Positions 1 to 9,442 of a stretch of 20,306 nt of DNA are shown here, piece by piece; position 1 is the first letter of the stretch, and each line of letters starts with the position of its first letter. This DNA comes from Phallusia fumigata (Eukaryota; Chordata; Ascidiacea; Phlebobranchia; Ascidiidae). A model generated the notes under the pieces. That model saw nothing but the letters and a program-made list of their open reading frames with translations, searched no databases and had not been told where the DNA came from. The DNA lies in assembly GCA_008931825.1 (NCBI GenBank), contig QXVZ01013181.1, positions 1 through 20,306 on the forward strand, written 5' to 3'. Position numbers and translations under genes: made by a program.

Positions 1-254
1 ATGCTATATCTGCAGTCTTTTGTATGATATTTAGCTTGGATATTTTTTACAGCTTTTTTCTTTGTGAAATCTTGGGTCACTTTTTTTAAATATTCCCTAC
101 ATATTCTGTTTTAAAGTTTATACATGTGTCCAAAAAACATTTAATAAAGAATTCTAACAAATTCGAAAACCATGCGATGCAACGATCGACGTGCGAAAAT
201 TCGGTTTAAACAATCGGGGAATAATTTTCAAAAGGTATATCTAAAACGCCTCAC
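1..254 (-). other. start of the next SHIP intron
   Basis: AT-rich sequence after the GTGAGG donor. It does not encode the expected next catalytic segment (NAPPPKK-like) in any frame, so that exon is outside the window. Confidence 0.7.
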
Positions 255-452
255 CCATGTTCCAAGTGCCACAAAACAAAGACACACAATCCGGTTCAGA
301 TGAAGCACTGTGTTTGTTCCTAACGTGCTGAAGAAGTTGACAGAAGGCTTCCCTGTTTGCGCTCTGCTCGAACGAATATTCGCGCTTCTTGTTTCCCTCT
401 AGCACGATCATCAGTTTCGTCTTCGACTTGTTGTTCTTTATGATTTGGAGCA
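255..452 (-). CDS. INPP5D: SHIP-like exon 10: end of PH-related segment and start of 5-phosphatase domain
   Basis: The acceptor is GTGGTAG and the donor G|GTGAGG. VLQIIKNNKSKTKLMIVLEG corresponds to ILQLIKSQKFLNKLVILVE of human SHIP1, and EAFCQLLQHVRNKHS to EGFCQLLQQMKNKHS. The exon ends FCGTWNMG, the first strand of the inositol 5-phosphatase fold. The intron continues to the window edge. Confidence 0.94.
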
Positions 453-3400
453 CTACCACAGATTTAAGGTACAATGACAAAACGTCCGACGAGAAATGGG
501 TTTGTAAGGTAAAGTGACAAAATATTACAATTTTTTTTCATTTACTCGCACTATTTTTTTGGCTCTTTCAAAGAAAAAGAAACCGGGCAAAGATGCCACA
601 TTAAAAATAAAAAAGGGAATTAAATTTTGCTATTTTAAAAATTTCACGTCTAGGGGGCCTTTGGGTTGACCAATAAGTAAACTGGGAAAAAAGGTTGTCA
701 GTGGACAACCCAGATACCCACCTAGTATGTGTAAAAATCGGACGACCCTTTATTGACACAAAAACAATTTGTATCCCCTGCATGAAAGGGAACCCATGAT
801 ATCAAAAAACAATAGGCCGCTAATGCATACAAGAGGAAGCGTAACACACCGGTTTAGGCGAATCACTAAAAGAGTTCATATAATGCAAAAGGCTGAAAAG
901 ACATCCTGGCAAAATGGGCTAAAAAATCAAACAACTCCACCTTGTGTGTGGTCATATTCATTCGTCGTCCCATCTCCCTTCATCACGTGTAATTTGCCGC
1001 TTAGTACATCGATCCTCAGTCGGTGCTTGGCGTATTTTAACGCTCCTTCCTGCTTTACCTACAATATAAATACAAGTTACACGCAAGTAGTGGGAAATGG
1101 TTTATCAACAGTTTCAATAGCGGCGCTGAGGTACATAAGCAGTCAGTGTTTCAGCAACAAAACAAGTTTTCGGACGGAGCTTGAAATTCATGAATTTTTT
1201 AGATATAACTGTGAATTACAGATGACAACAGCGTTTGTCGAAACGTAGAAAATGTTCTACACACAAGTACTTCTTATTGAAACTATAACTTCAGTTCCAA
1301 AGTACAGTCATCTCTGGAACTTGTATTGAAACATAATGCTTGGATTCGGCATAACCTTGCAGGCCTCTCGTACAGTAATATTTTCAACATACTGTTAAAG
1401 GTTCCATAGTCCAAACAGGTACCGTTTTTTTTCACTTACTTCGAAGATTCTGTCGGTGAGCGGAACAATGTTGCGCGATTGTTTCCTGGGAAATGTCAAC
1501 TGTGGGCTCGTTGACCCCAAGCCCATCAGTTCCTGTACGCATACAAATGAAAAAATAACTCCCATCAATTTGAAAACACATAGCAGGTGAAAGTTATTAA
1601 CCTGGCACATACCTGTAACTTGATGCACGCCCGCTTGTTGAGCGATTNTTCGATCGGCTTGGAAGCAGGAACACGGCTCGGTGGCAATTCTCTACTGAAA
1701 AACAACATCTTTTGAAATTACAGATTAACAAAAAATACAGTTTACGTTTAACTGACGACATAAACAAATGTTTAAATATAGTTTTCGGCAGTCACAGCCT
1801 AAACCTAAAATATTCTTGGTTTTAACATGTTTTTTTGAATATCGAGCATTCAGGCACTTTTGTAAGTGTGTTATCAACGCGGACAAACGGCATTTCTTCA
1901 CATGACAGCTAACATACTAAATCTTAAGAGCTACTCCTGTTCAGCGAAAAACCGAACGAATAACTCTGCTGNATTTATGGATTTTTGGAATACAAACTGC
2001 TATTGCACTTTTCCGTTCATGTAAAAGAATCAGGGTCGTATAGAGTGCTAACAAACGTCCTTGCGTTGCATTTAAGGTTGTTTACTGTTGAAGTCAGGTA
2101 TCTATTACAGTAGTACAGACCGATCAAGATTAAATTCCGTAGAACAAAACCTCCACAGTATTTGGGAATTATCGCAACACAAACTTCATATCACGTCGAA
2201 GCGCAACACAGACCCGGAAGGCTTTTGACTTTAATCCGAAAAATAGCCCAACTCACTCTATTGTAAGCGTTGTTCTTCCTTGGGGCCGATCCGAAGTCGA
2301 AGAGCTGCCGGAGAACGTCGATTTTGGTAAGAAATCTCTCCAGTTCGCTGAAGTAGAAGAAACCAATCAACGCATGTTACACTATTTATTGGTTATGTCT
2401 TCATGGAAACTCGTACAGGGCATGTCTGGGTTGGCGCTTTAGTTGAAAAACGTGCAGTGAGATTGAGATATAATATAGGCCTCTGGACAGTTTACTAAGC
2501 AACGTACATGCCAAGTTTTCATCAACAACCATATACCATGGTTGTACTGCTTGACTAGAGAAATATGTACCAGATCACTACGGAACATTTAAGCTCCAAA
2601 AGGTATGGCAAGAGGAATTATCAGGGCTGTATATTCCAAGCTAGTTTCATTAAAAACTGTAAAGGGAGGGTTAACCATTGCTGACGCTGCACTGCAGGTA
2701 AACAGCAGTTGCATCCGGTGTTTCAACTGTGTTCACCTCTGGAAAGCGACAGCTTCTTTTGCAAGAAGGGTTTGAAGTTCTGCACATTGACCACCTCCCC
2801 TCTTAATAGTGGCAAGATCGGCCAACAGACCCCGGTCCGACGCATACTGCTGCACGCTCTCAAAATATCCAGAACCAACGGACGGACTGTAAAAATACAT
2901 CACACAATTTATTTGAAAAAAATTAGACCTATTGGTTTCAATGTTCAATGCTTTTGTCACGTTTGTGAAACAAAGTATAAAGACAGTGGCATTGTTATAG
3001 CATCAGCGCTCCACGAGATATGCCCCGGGAACGCTAAACGGTTGCTTAGAAGCGAATGTAGAGCAGATGGACACAGTTTTTTTGTTAACTGTGTTACCAC
3101 ACAAGAACAGGAAAACCTCACCAACATGTTTCAGTTGCAAAATGTGGCACGTCCAGACACAACGGTTGATGCGAATCCGATCACACAAAGATTACCCCGA
3201 AAGCACTTTCGTTATAGTCGTTATGGGTATTTACTCGAACAACAGGCTAGAGGGAAAATGAAGAAGTACTTAAGATTGCGAATCAGGCAAAACACACGCC
3301 CTACACACACGATGGCCTTGTTTGCCAGTTCGATAAGAATTCGATTTTGCACGAGGATAATTTTCAATACACGACACGATTCGTTTGTTTGTGTTCATAC

Positions 3401-6400
3401 TAATTGGGTGGGTAGAAACAGGTATGTGCGGTAACGTGGCCCCCGATACCTTGTGTTCTACTTACCTGGCACACGTTAAGCCGTGACTTTTATAGTCGTA
3501 GTACACTTACTAGCTGTTCTTGATCTCGTTGAGACGCTCAACGAACTTCGTCTGTAAATCCGCTTCCTTAGATTTGCTTTCGATCGGCTTGGAAGCAGGA
3601 ACACGGCTGGGTGGCAATTCTCTACTGAAAAAAACAACATCTTTTGAAATTACAGATTACCAACCAATACAGTTTACGTTTAACTGACGACATAAACAAA
3701 TGTTTAAATATAGTTTTCGGCAGTCACAGCCTAAACCTAAAATATTTTTGGTTTTAACATGTTTTTTTGAATATCGAGCATTCAGGCACTTTTGTAAGTG
3801 TGTTAGCAACGCGGACAAACGGCATTTCTTTATATGACAGCCAACATGCCAAATCTTAAGAGCTACTCCTCTTCAGCGAAAAACCGAACGAATAACTCTG
3901 CTGCTAAACTTTCTGACAAAAAGTTCTTTCAAACCTGATAGGTACTGGGGGCAGATCCCGGCCTTTGTCACCAGGTGTCGGTGTTGGTGGTTTCGGCGTT
4001 TCGGTGGGCATGACCTTGACCCCCATTTGCATTACGCGGCCCGACGGTGATGCTGTTGCCCCAGGGGGCTTCGGCAGGGGGTCGTTACGGACTGTTGCAT
4101 TTGGCGGCTCTGTAACGTAATTTTTACTTTTAATATTAGGTTTTATTTGTTTGGCTGTGATACATGTTCAGCCCTGGAGGTGTCAACTGGGTTTCCATGT
4201 TAACCTCTTGCAGCCAAACCTGTGAAATAATTCAAGGATACAGGTGGAATAGGTAAAAAAATATCTTCCGATTTGCACGTTTTTTTAGTAAAACTGCGAA
4301 AATAAAGGCTCTGCGACCGATTTGAACAATCTTCAGACCTCCTTTTCACATTTTACCTCACGAAACACATTGGGAATCTAGCGGTGCATCCGAAACCCAA
4401 AAAATAGCGGTACCGCAAAAAATTTAGGTCATATTATCGCTACAATAGAACGTTCGGTCTGGGTATGTAGGCAGTGAGTAAACACTAATATACACACGCA
4501 CACATTAGCAGTAGGCAGGGCATATGCGTTTGATAAGGCAGCGCAACAGGATTTCCGACAACAGGTGCACCCGTCGGTTACACACAGAAACAAGCAATTG
4601 GATCGGGTACTGGTCATGTATAAGACGGCAGCGTATACTTTAGGCCTGGTGTAAATCAAATCACCAGAGCGCGTTTTTATCTGGGATAAAAGCAATACTG
4701 GAAACAGGAACTATTTAAACACAAAGTAGGAGAATTGTAAAAATTCCACGCACCGAGCGGCCATTGATTGAGGATGAGACAAGTGCGGGTTTTTCACCCC
4801 TAAACACGCCACAGAGGCGCTTTTGTTCTGCCGTTCGTCACTCTACTTCACGTCCGCCCACCGAAACTGACGTCACCGGACGGGGGTTTCGTCACGGGCA
4901 ACGTGAATCCTCACAAACTTAATGCAAATATTTGCCATTCAACTACTGTGGTAGGAGTTAGCAAACAAATAAAAGCTGGCAATTAGGTAGTTGCTGCCGG
5001 AGTTAACAAGTTTGTTAACGACATTATATTGCTAGGCTCGTCTGGACACTGCGACCGATCATCTAGAAAATGATTTCGCAAGTTTTTTCAGTGCACCGCA
5101 CAGCTGACGGAAGCACTATTATGGATTCGTAAATAAAGTACTTCAGAACAAAGGCAGTTGAAACTCGAGGCTGACGTTGAGGTCCATAAAAAAACCGATC
5201 CAATACAGTGATGTGAAAAAAAGGATGGTACGCAGTAACCGAAAGTTTAGTGCCAATGCTTCAAGTATCTAAACCCTGCGCGTAATCGTGACATAGTATG
5301 CAATTAAAAGAACTTAAACAAAAAGGTTCTACGTTGCGTGTCATTAGAAAAAAAACATCGCACCCGACCTACTTTGAGAGGTTTAACATTAACGCAGCAT
5401 ACAAAAAAAACCAACAAAGATTCAGTGCAATTTTTTAAGTGCATTCCGGTTTAGATGCATGAGACCGTAATTGCAAAAATCGGTGTGTTGTTGTAAACGC
5501 AGTCTTGTTCGTGAAGGTTTAAACTAGGTTACCAACACACACCGGGGTTTGTTTCAGCCAACAATGGATGCACCGGATCCCCGGGTACGAAACTGCCCCC
5601 CGGGGTTAATGACTTTTACACAACATCCGACCTACGAAAACATCTGCCACTTACACACTGGGAAAAGGCAACAACAGCCGTGGCCCGAGGGCGTAAACAA
5701 ATCCTAGGGTTGTAGCTTCCCGTATCTGGTTTGCGAAACAGGGCGATGCATGATATTACAGATTTCGAAAAGCCAAAATCAGATCAGCTGCGGTTCATGT
5801 TTTCGATGTTTCATTGCACGTAAATTGATCAGTAAACCAATGCAATTTTGGCAAACGCAGAGCGTTTTGGCACATCGTAGATGCATAGTTAGAACATCCA
5901 ATGAGCCTTGACCTAATGTATGCAGAAATTAACTCAGAAAACAAACACTGAGGAAGTCTACTTCCAATGTGCTAGCAAACTATTATGCAGTGCTTCCAGC
6001 TCTACCAGAATTTGATATCTTTAAAATGCTAGGCATGACCTGGCGATGAGCCAACAAAATGCACCAATTACGCCAATCACGCAATTTCGCAGAGAGCTGA
6101 ATACCAGAAAACCCAACCCATTTTCGGAAGGGTTGCGCAAACGAGCGCATTTTTACGATTGCGGCATTCGCTGTATGTATACCGGAATTGAGTATGCAGT
6201 TGATAAAAGTTTATATTGCCCCCGCAACCGAAAGCGTTCCAGTTGCCTTTGGTGAGACCAAAAGCCAAACAGAAAACTTGTCTGGTCTGGCCAAGGTTAT
6301 TTTTGGATCGGCCCCACAGGCCACAGTTGAGGGGTTATTGTGAAACTCTAATCAGGCTATTTACATCACTTTTGGTTGCAAAGCGGTATAATATAGGAAA

Positions 6401-7736
6401 ATCCGTTGTCTTTTGTGACAGCATGACTCCTAGCATCCACAAAATATGTCTATTTGATCCTATAACACTAATTTTTTAATGTGAATACAGGTTGCTATAA
6501 TAAGGCTTGACTAAAAAAGTTTATCAAAAACATTCTGTATCGATGAAACAAATAAAATGACAGACAACCTAGTGCCCCAATAAGTAACAATGCTTACACA
6601 ATAAACGCTTGTCACAGTTACTAATGGTACAAATTGCCAAAAAAATAACTTACAAATGACATGGTCAGGATCCAGGCCTATAGCAGTACAATAACACCAC
6701 AGAACACACTGGGTACTATTTTAACACTTGGAGACACAATGAATCATAATCTGTTCGAACTAATAGGAGCTAGGATGTGTTGTGGTTAATAAACATTAGA
6801 TTGTGGGCTGTACTGCAAATCAAAGTGCAAATAATACTACATTGAGCTCTTGTAAACATTTCTTTACTAACAGTTGCATTGCTTAAGCTGATTTGTACTT
6901 TTTAATTTAAATTCTTTTAAGATGACCATAGTTAGTAATAAAGCCACAAAACAAAACAATAATGATTTTGGGCAATCACGAGTGACTCGTTTTTAAACAA
7001 ATTCTTATGCAACAAAATGAAACTTGGTGATATGCTTCGATAAATAAAATACATCTTACCAAAAGCAGGCAGTTTGGAAGTTACAGGTCCAACTGGATTA
7101 GCGAGGGCACAAATAAGACCATTCTGTGGGTTCTTGTATTCAAATACAAGTTCTGATATGGACTTAAATTTCCGTTGTTGCACTCCATTGAGAGTTTGCA
7201 CAGCTAAAAGTCCTGCATCTGTTGGAAGCACTCGATAGGTGTGGACTGTTTTGTTAAACCTAGATATGGTTTAAAAAAAAATTTAGTTACCCTGGAGCAT
7301 ACAAGTAGCACATAATATTTTATAGGTATGTATACATGAAACAAATTGCCAAAAATCTGTTGATAATATGACATGTGATATAATGTTTTCGAAATTGTTG
7401 CAAAATACATGTACCTAACACTTTGTTGAAAGTAAAACAAACTTAATGTGATTGTGTTAATGTTAAATCAATAACAAAGACATCCAATTTAAAGGAATCT
7501 TGTGAGAACATCAGTTGTACTGGTTATTAGCTAATAGCTACCATAAGAAATATCAAATAAAGCATAAAAATAGGATAAAACTAATACAAAAAAACTTACA
7601 AAACACTTAATGCATACGCTCCAGCAATGCTTTCACTTGATCGAACAACAAAACTGCCATCAATTCCAGAATTTTGCAACAGTTCCTCAGCTTTCTGTCT
7701 ACTTATGTGCCCATGAAACCATTTTTCCTCATTCAT
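255..7736 (-). CDS. INPP5D: SHIP-type phosphatidylinositol-3,4,5-trisphosphate 5-phosphatase, N-terminal two-thirds (spliced, partial)
   Basis: The family removes the 5-phosphate of PI(3,4,5)P3 to give PI(3,4)P2 at the inner plasma membrane after SH2-mediated recruitment to phosphotyrosine. Exons I could place: 7736-7600, 7259-7060, 4109-3935, 3624-3511, 2886-2737, 2347-2257, a partial one 1647-1613, 1532-1440, 1058-941 and 452-255. All have GT donors and AG acceptors, and every testable codon phase matches. Order: SH2 (residues about 6-100, FVVR arginine at 32), proline-rich linker, helical linker, PH-related segment, then FCGTWNMG, the first strand of the 5-phosphatase domain. The chosen ATG at 7736 follows CAAAA and gives MNEEKWFHGH, starting a few residues before the SH2 tryptophan as in vertebrate SHIP. 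The linker exon near 1648 is broken by an N-bounded block. The remaining catalytic domain and C-terminus lie off the left edge. SHIP1 and SHIP2 cannot be separated from this; a tunicate copy probably predates their split. Confidence 0.92.
941..1058 (-). CDS. INPP5D: SHIP-like exon 9: PH-related segment
   Basis: The acceptor is TATATTGTAG and the donor G|GTGGAG. It starts VKQEGALKYAKH and includes LRIDVLSGKLHVMKGDG, lining up with VKAESLG and LKVDVESGKLIIKKSKDG of human SHIP1. Lipid binding by this region is known for SHIP; here it is inferred. A long plus-strand open frame over the same bases is only its antisense shadow. Confidence 0.92.
1440..1532 (-). CDS. INPP5D: SHIP-like exon 8: linker before the PH-related domain
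   Basis: 31 codons between CGTACAG and GAA|GTAAGT, phase 0 on both sides. It ends NIVPLTDRIFE, matching the LIPPVTFE segment of human SHIP1 just upstream of its PH-related domain. Confidence 0.87.
1613..1647 (-). CDS. INPP5D: SHIP-like exon 7, 3' fragment cut by an assembly N
   Basis: Only the last 11 codons and 2 bases are visible: SLNKRACIKLQ before the donor CAG|GTATGT. Phase 0 matches the next exon (GAA CTG). The 5' part is interrupted by the N at 1648. The sequence beyond the second N, 1973-1999, is open in a compatible frame after a weak AG and might be the missing 5' end. Confidence 0.65.
1648..1648. other. single N (assembly junction)
   Basis: This ambiguous base falls inside a SHIP exon and marks the left edge of a duplicated block. 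Confidence 0.8.
1649..1971. repeat. N-bounded near-copy of 3579-3903 (copy A)
   Basis: About 323 bases, colinear and in the same orientation as 3579-3903, with roughly a dozen substitutions and a 2-base length change by eye. It carries the acceptor and first 46 bases of SHIP exon 4 (1694-1649), with only a synonymous change (CCC to CCG, Pro). It ends exactly at Ns on both sides, so it is most likely an alternative haplotype contig placed wrongly. Confidence 0.9.
1972..1972. other. single N (assembly junction)
   Basis: Right edge of the duplicated block 1649-1971. Confidence 0.8.
2257..2347 (-). CDS. INPP5D: SHIP-like exon 6: helical linker
   Basis: The acceptor is CTACTTCAG and the donor AGA|GTGAGT. 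It reads ELERFLTKIDVLRQLFDFG, matching LPSLESLQRLFDQQL of human SHIP1. It ends in phase 0 with AYNR. It is too short to stand out as an open frame and was found by splice phase and similarity. Confidence 0.88.
2737..2886 (-). CDS. INPP5D: SHIP-like exon 5: helical linker
   Basis: A 150-bp exon between TATTTTTACAG and AG|GTGAAC. It contains GYFESVQQYASDRGL and ELQTLLAKEAVAFQ, which line up with the LKAIQDYL and LKKLTTLLCKEL helices of human SHIP1. The 3' phase (AG) completes Ser with the C that opens exon 6. Confidence 0.9.
3511..3624 (-). CDS. INPP5D: SHIP-like exon 4: linker with RELPPSR and a helix
   Basis: The acceptor is TTTTTTCAG and the donor TA|GTAAGT, with 37 whole codons. It starts RELPPSRVPASKP, resembling the ELPPR motif of vertebrate SHIP1, and ends in a helical LQTKFVERLNEIKNS. 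The split codon TA+T gives Tyr with exon 5. The first 46 bases of this exon also occur in the N-bounded block at 1649-1694. Confidence 0.9.
3579..3903. repeat. resident copy of the 1649-1971 block (copy B)
   Basis: This copy is in the correct gene context: it covers the first 46 bases of SHIP exon 4 and most of the preceding intron, and flows into exon 3 without an N. Confidence 0.88.
3935..4109 (-). CDS. INPP5D: SHIP-like exon 3: proline-rich linker
   Basis: The acceptor is TTACGTTACAG and the donor TATCAG|GTTTGA. The exon is rich in Pro, Thr and Lys, with runs such as LPKPPG and TPKPPTPTPG, and ends RDLPPVPI. RDLPPVP fits the RxLPPxP class I SH3-ligand consensus. The AG at its end joins T of the next exon to make Ser. 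The position right after the SH2 domain matches the proline-rich linker of vertebrate SHIP. Confidence 0.88.
4110..7059 (-). other. large SHIP intron (about 2.95 kb)
   Basis: This lies between two exons whose phases match directly (G + AG), so no exon needs to be hidden here. I see no coding homology on either strand; open frames near 4429-4695 and 6046-6479 look like chance. It includes a GC-richer patch around 4765-4920 with a palindromic TGACGTCA at 4868-4875. Otherwise nothing recognisable. Confidence 0.7.
4868..4875. promoter_or_regulatory. palindromic CRE-like site in SHIP intron 2
   Basis: Perfect TGACGTCA within a GC-richer stretch that also has CACGTCC and a CACGGGCAACGTG arrangement. 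CREB/ATF proteins bind this octamer; function here is only a possibility. Confidence 0.3.
7060..7259 (-). CDS. INPP5D: SHIP-like exon 2: second half of SH2
   Basis: The acceptor is ATATCTAG and the donor G|GTAAGATG, giving 66 whole codons. It begins FNKTVHTYRVLP, matching the YTYRILP strand of vertebrate SHIP SH2 domains, and contains the helix-B-like FKSISELVFEYK. The final single G combines with AG of exon 3 to make Glu. Confidence 0.92.
7600..7736 (-). CDS. INPP5D: SHIP-like exon 1: start codon and first half of SH2
   Basis: 45 codons plus two bases. It reads MNEEKWFHGHISRQKAEELL at the N-terminus. The FVVRSSES stretch follows; its arginine (residue 32) is the phosphotyrosine-binding arginine of SH2 domains. 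The donor is TT|GTAAGT and the split codon TT+G encodes Leu with exon 2. Confidence 0.93.
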
Positions 7737-8217
7737 TTTTGGGACAACAGTTGCACACAAGTTATGTGGAACAGTTTCAATGCAATAAACAAAAAAACTG
7801 GGCAGTCCTTGACTATAATACAGAGGATGTTGGTTTAAATAATCCAAAATGGTAATTCGGTAATTCAGGCAAAAAACTGTTACATGAAATGCCTAAACCT
7901 AATAGACAATATTTTTAGGGTGCCAAACTTCGCCAGGGCTGTCAGTTGTCACGGGTCTAGTATACTTTAATGACCACACGTCATAACTACGTCATCGAAG
8001 CTTAACTGTTAACATACTATTTTATTGGAAACAAAATATAGCATCTCATCGATAGCAACAAACGGTACAACACTGATTTAAAACGATCTGCGAACTTCCA
8101 TTTCTGATCACTTCCGCGTTATTTATACAAGTTTCGCTCTCTACTGCCTCTGTTTACAACCGGCAGTTATGCGTCACCGGTCTTGTAACAGTTAAATCAT
8201 GTCTCGTTAAATAAAAC
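7737..8217. other. SHIP upstream region
   Basis: Sequence immediately 5' of the SHIP start. A minus-strand TATTATAG ends at 7813, 76 bases before the ATG, and could be a 5'-UTR or spliced-leader acceptor. No coding sequence or TATA box that I would commit to. Confidence 0.4.
8210..8217. repeat. target-site duplication, left (AATAAAAC)
   Basis: Identical to 8597-8604; an 8-bp duplication is the hAT superfamily signature. Confidence 0.85.
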
Positions 8218-8596
8218 CAGGGAGTCGAACCGGAACTGAACCCGAACCCGCGAACCGGTTTGAGCGGTTTATTTCATTAAACCTGAACCGAACCCGAACC
8301 TTAAATTTTATTTTCTTGGAAACCCGAACCGGAGCTGAACCCTATATTTCGTTTAGCCTTGAACCTGAACCGGAACCGAACCAGTAAAAATGAAGACTCA
8401 TTTTTCTAAAAGGGTATTAAAACCGGTTCAAAAACCGCAAACCGGTTCGGACCGATTAATTTGCCCGAACCGGAACTGAACCCGAACCGAAAAATATTTT
8501 TTTCGTAAAACCTGAACCGAACCCGAACCTCTAAAAACAATAAATAGCGAACCCGAACCGAACCTGAACCCATATAACAAGCGGTTCGACTCCCTG
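8218..8596. mobile_element. hAT-type miniature element with degenerate GAACC array
   Basis: A 379-bp non-autonomous element. Its ends are inverted repeats CAGGGAGTCGAACCG and CGGTTCGACTCCCTG, flanked by a perfect 8-bp duplication AATAAAAC. The interior is filled with degenerate GAACCGAACC / GAACCCGAACC units, mostly on one strand, interrupted by AT-rich patches. It contains no transposase. The low-complexity minus-strand frame (rich in Gly, Ser, Val, Arg) is a by-product of the array. It lies between the divergent SHIP and glutaredoxin genes. Confidence 0.88.
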
Positions 8597-8604
8597 AATA
8601 AAAC
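8597..8604. repeat. target-site duplication, right (AATAAAAC)
   Basis: Exact match to 8210-8217. Confidence 0.85.
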
Positions 8605-9333
8605 CATTTTGAAAGTAACGAAAATAGCAAGCGCACCTCATCCAAGGTTATCAGCTTCTACATGTGTAGGGTTTTGACTTTTGTGATTATTCCCACCGCA
8701 GGTTTTGCTCGCCCAAAGAAACTCGTCTGCGCAAAGAAACCAGCGGTGGTTAAAAAAAGTGTGCCGAAAATCTCTAAAAATGAATTATGACAGATTCGGA
8801 GTCATTCGTTTGTATTAAGGATTTTATTTTATTTTATTTTGTTATTTGCATTGTCATTTCATCAATTCGTCATCGTTAACAGGTTTCACAAAAGAGCAAG
8901 GACACCGAAAAAACATTGGTTATCGAGTCAAGTGTCCTGTTTTTAAAGATGGTTGAAGTGTACCGGGTGTGTTCTGCTTATATCGCACCAATATCGTCAG
9001 ATTATTGTATGATTTTATTTGCAGCTCCAAAAGCACATAAACGTAGAAAGATTATAAGTTGCGGTTAAGAGAGAATGTTAAGTATTTTGGGTGGTAAATT
9101 AACGTTTAATAGGAATGAAACAGAACACGAAAGAGATTGAAGGCTGGTGAAGTAATAATGCATTGCACGCTGTCTGCCACTCTGCCTTTTTCTCAGCAAA
9201 AACATCCGTTACATAAATACAGGCTGTGCTGGGCAGGATGTTGGCCACAATTTAGATCTGAGCATCTCAGTTTACGCAAGCTTGTACTGTACTCTGTGAT
9301 AAAGTTAGTTATTGTACAATACAGACTTAAAAC
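8605..9333 (+). other. upstream region of glutaredoxin
   Basis: Noncoding stretch likely to hold the promoter and 5' UTR. Acceptor-like ends occur at 9024 (TTTTATTTGCAG) and 9324 (GTACAATACAG), the latter nine bases before the ATG. No TATA box is clear. Confidence 0.4.
8821..8840. repeat. ATTTT microsatellite (four units)
   Basis: Four perfect pentamers in tandem in the glutaredoxin upstream region. Confidence 0.8.
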
Positions 9334-9442
9334 ATGGCATCGTATGATAAAAAAATCAAGACTGCAATCAATGGTAATAAGATTGTCGTGTATTCGAAGA
9401 CGTACTGTCCATATTGCAAAATGGCAAAAACTGCTTTGGAGG
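9334..9442 (+). CDS. GLRX: glutaredoxin exon 1
   Basis: 36 codons plus one base, including the CPYC active site. Without splicing the frame runs on to a chance 75-residue product lacking the second half of the fold. Confidence 0.94.

Noticed and set aside
693..710. Short hairpins: GGTTGTC/GACAACC here, and ACAACCAT/ATGGTTGT at 2525-2545
   Set aside because: Arms of 7-8 bases in introns are common by chance; no RNA family features.
769..1248. Plus-strand open frame of 159 codons
   Set aside because: Antisense to SHIP exon 9 (941-1058), where LRIDVLSGKL gives a firm minus-strand call; no motif of its own.
2709..3434. Plus-strand open frame of 241 codons, the longest in the window
   Set aside because: It runs antisense across SHIP exon 5 and its intron, has no family resemblance, and the minus strand shows phased exons with clear homology.
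8218..8596. Telomere-like or CRISPR-like repeat array
   Set aside because: Units are degenerate and irregular with no spacers of constant size; inverted ends and an 8-bp duplication show a transposable element.
8406..8645. Minus-strand Gly/Ser/Val/Arg-rich frame
   Set aside because: Translation of the degenerate GAACC array of the miniature element.
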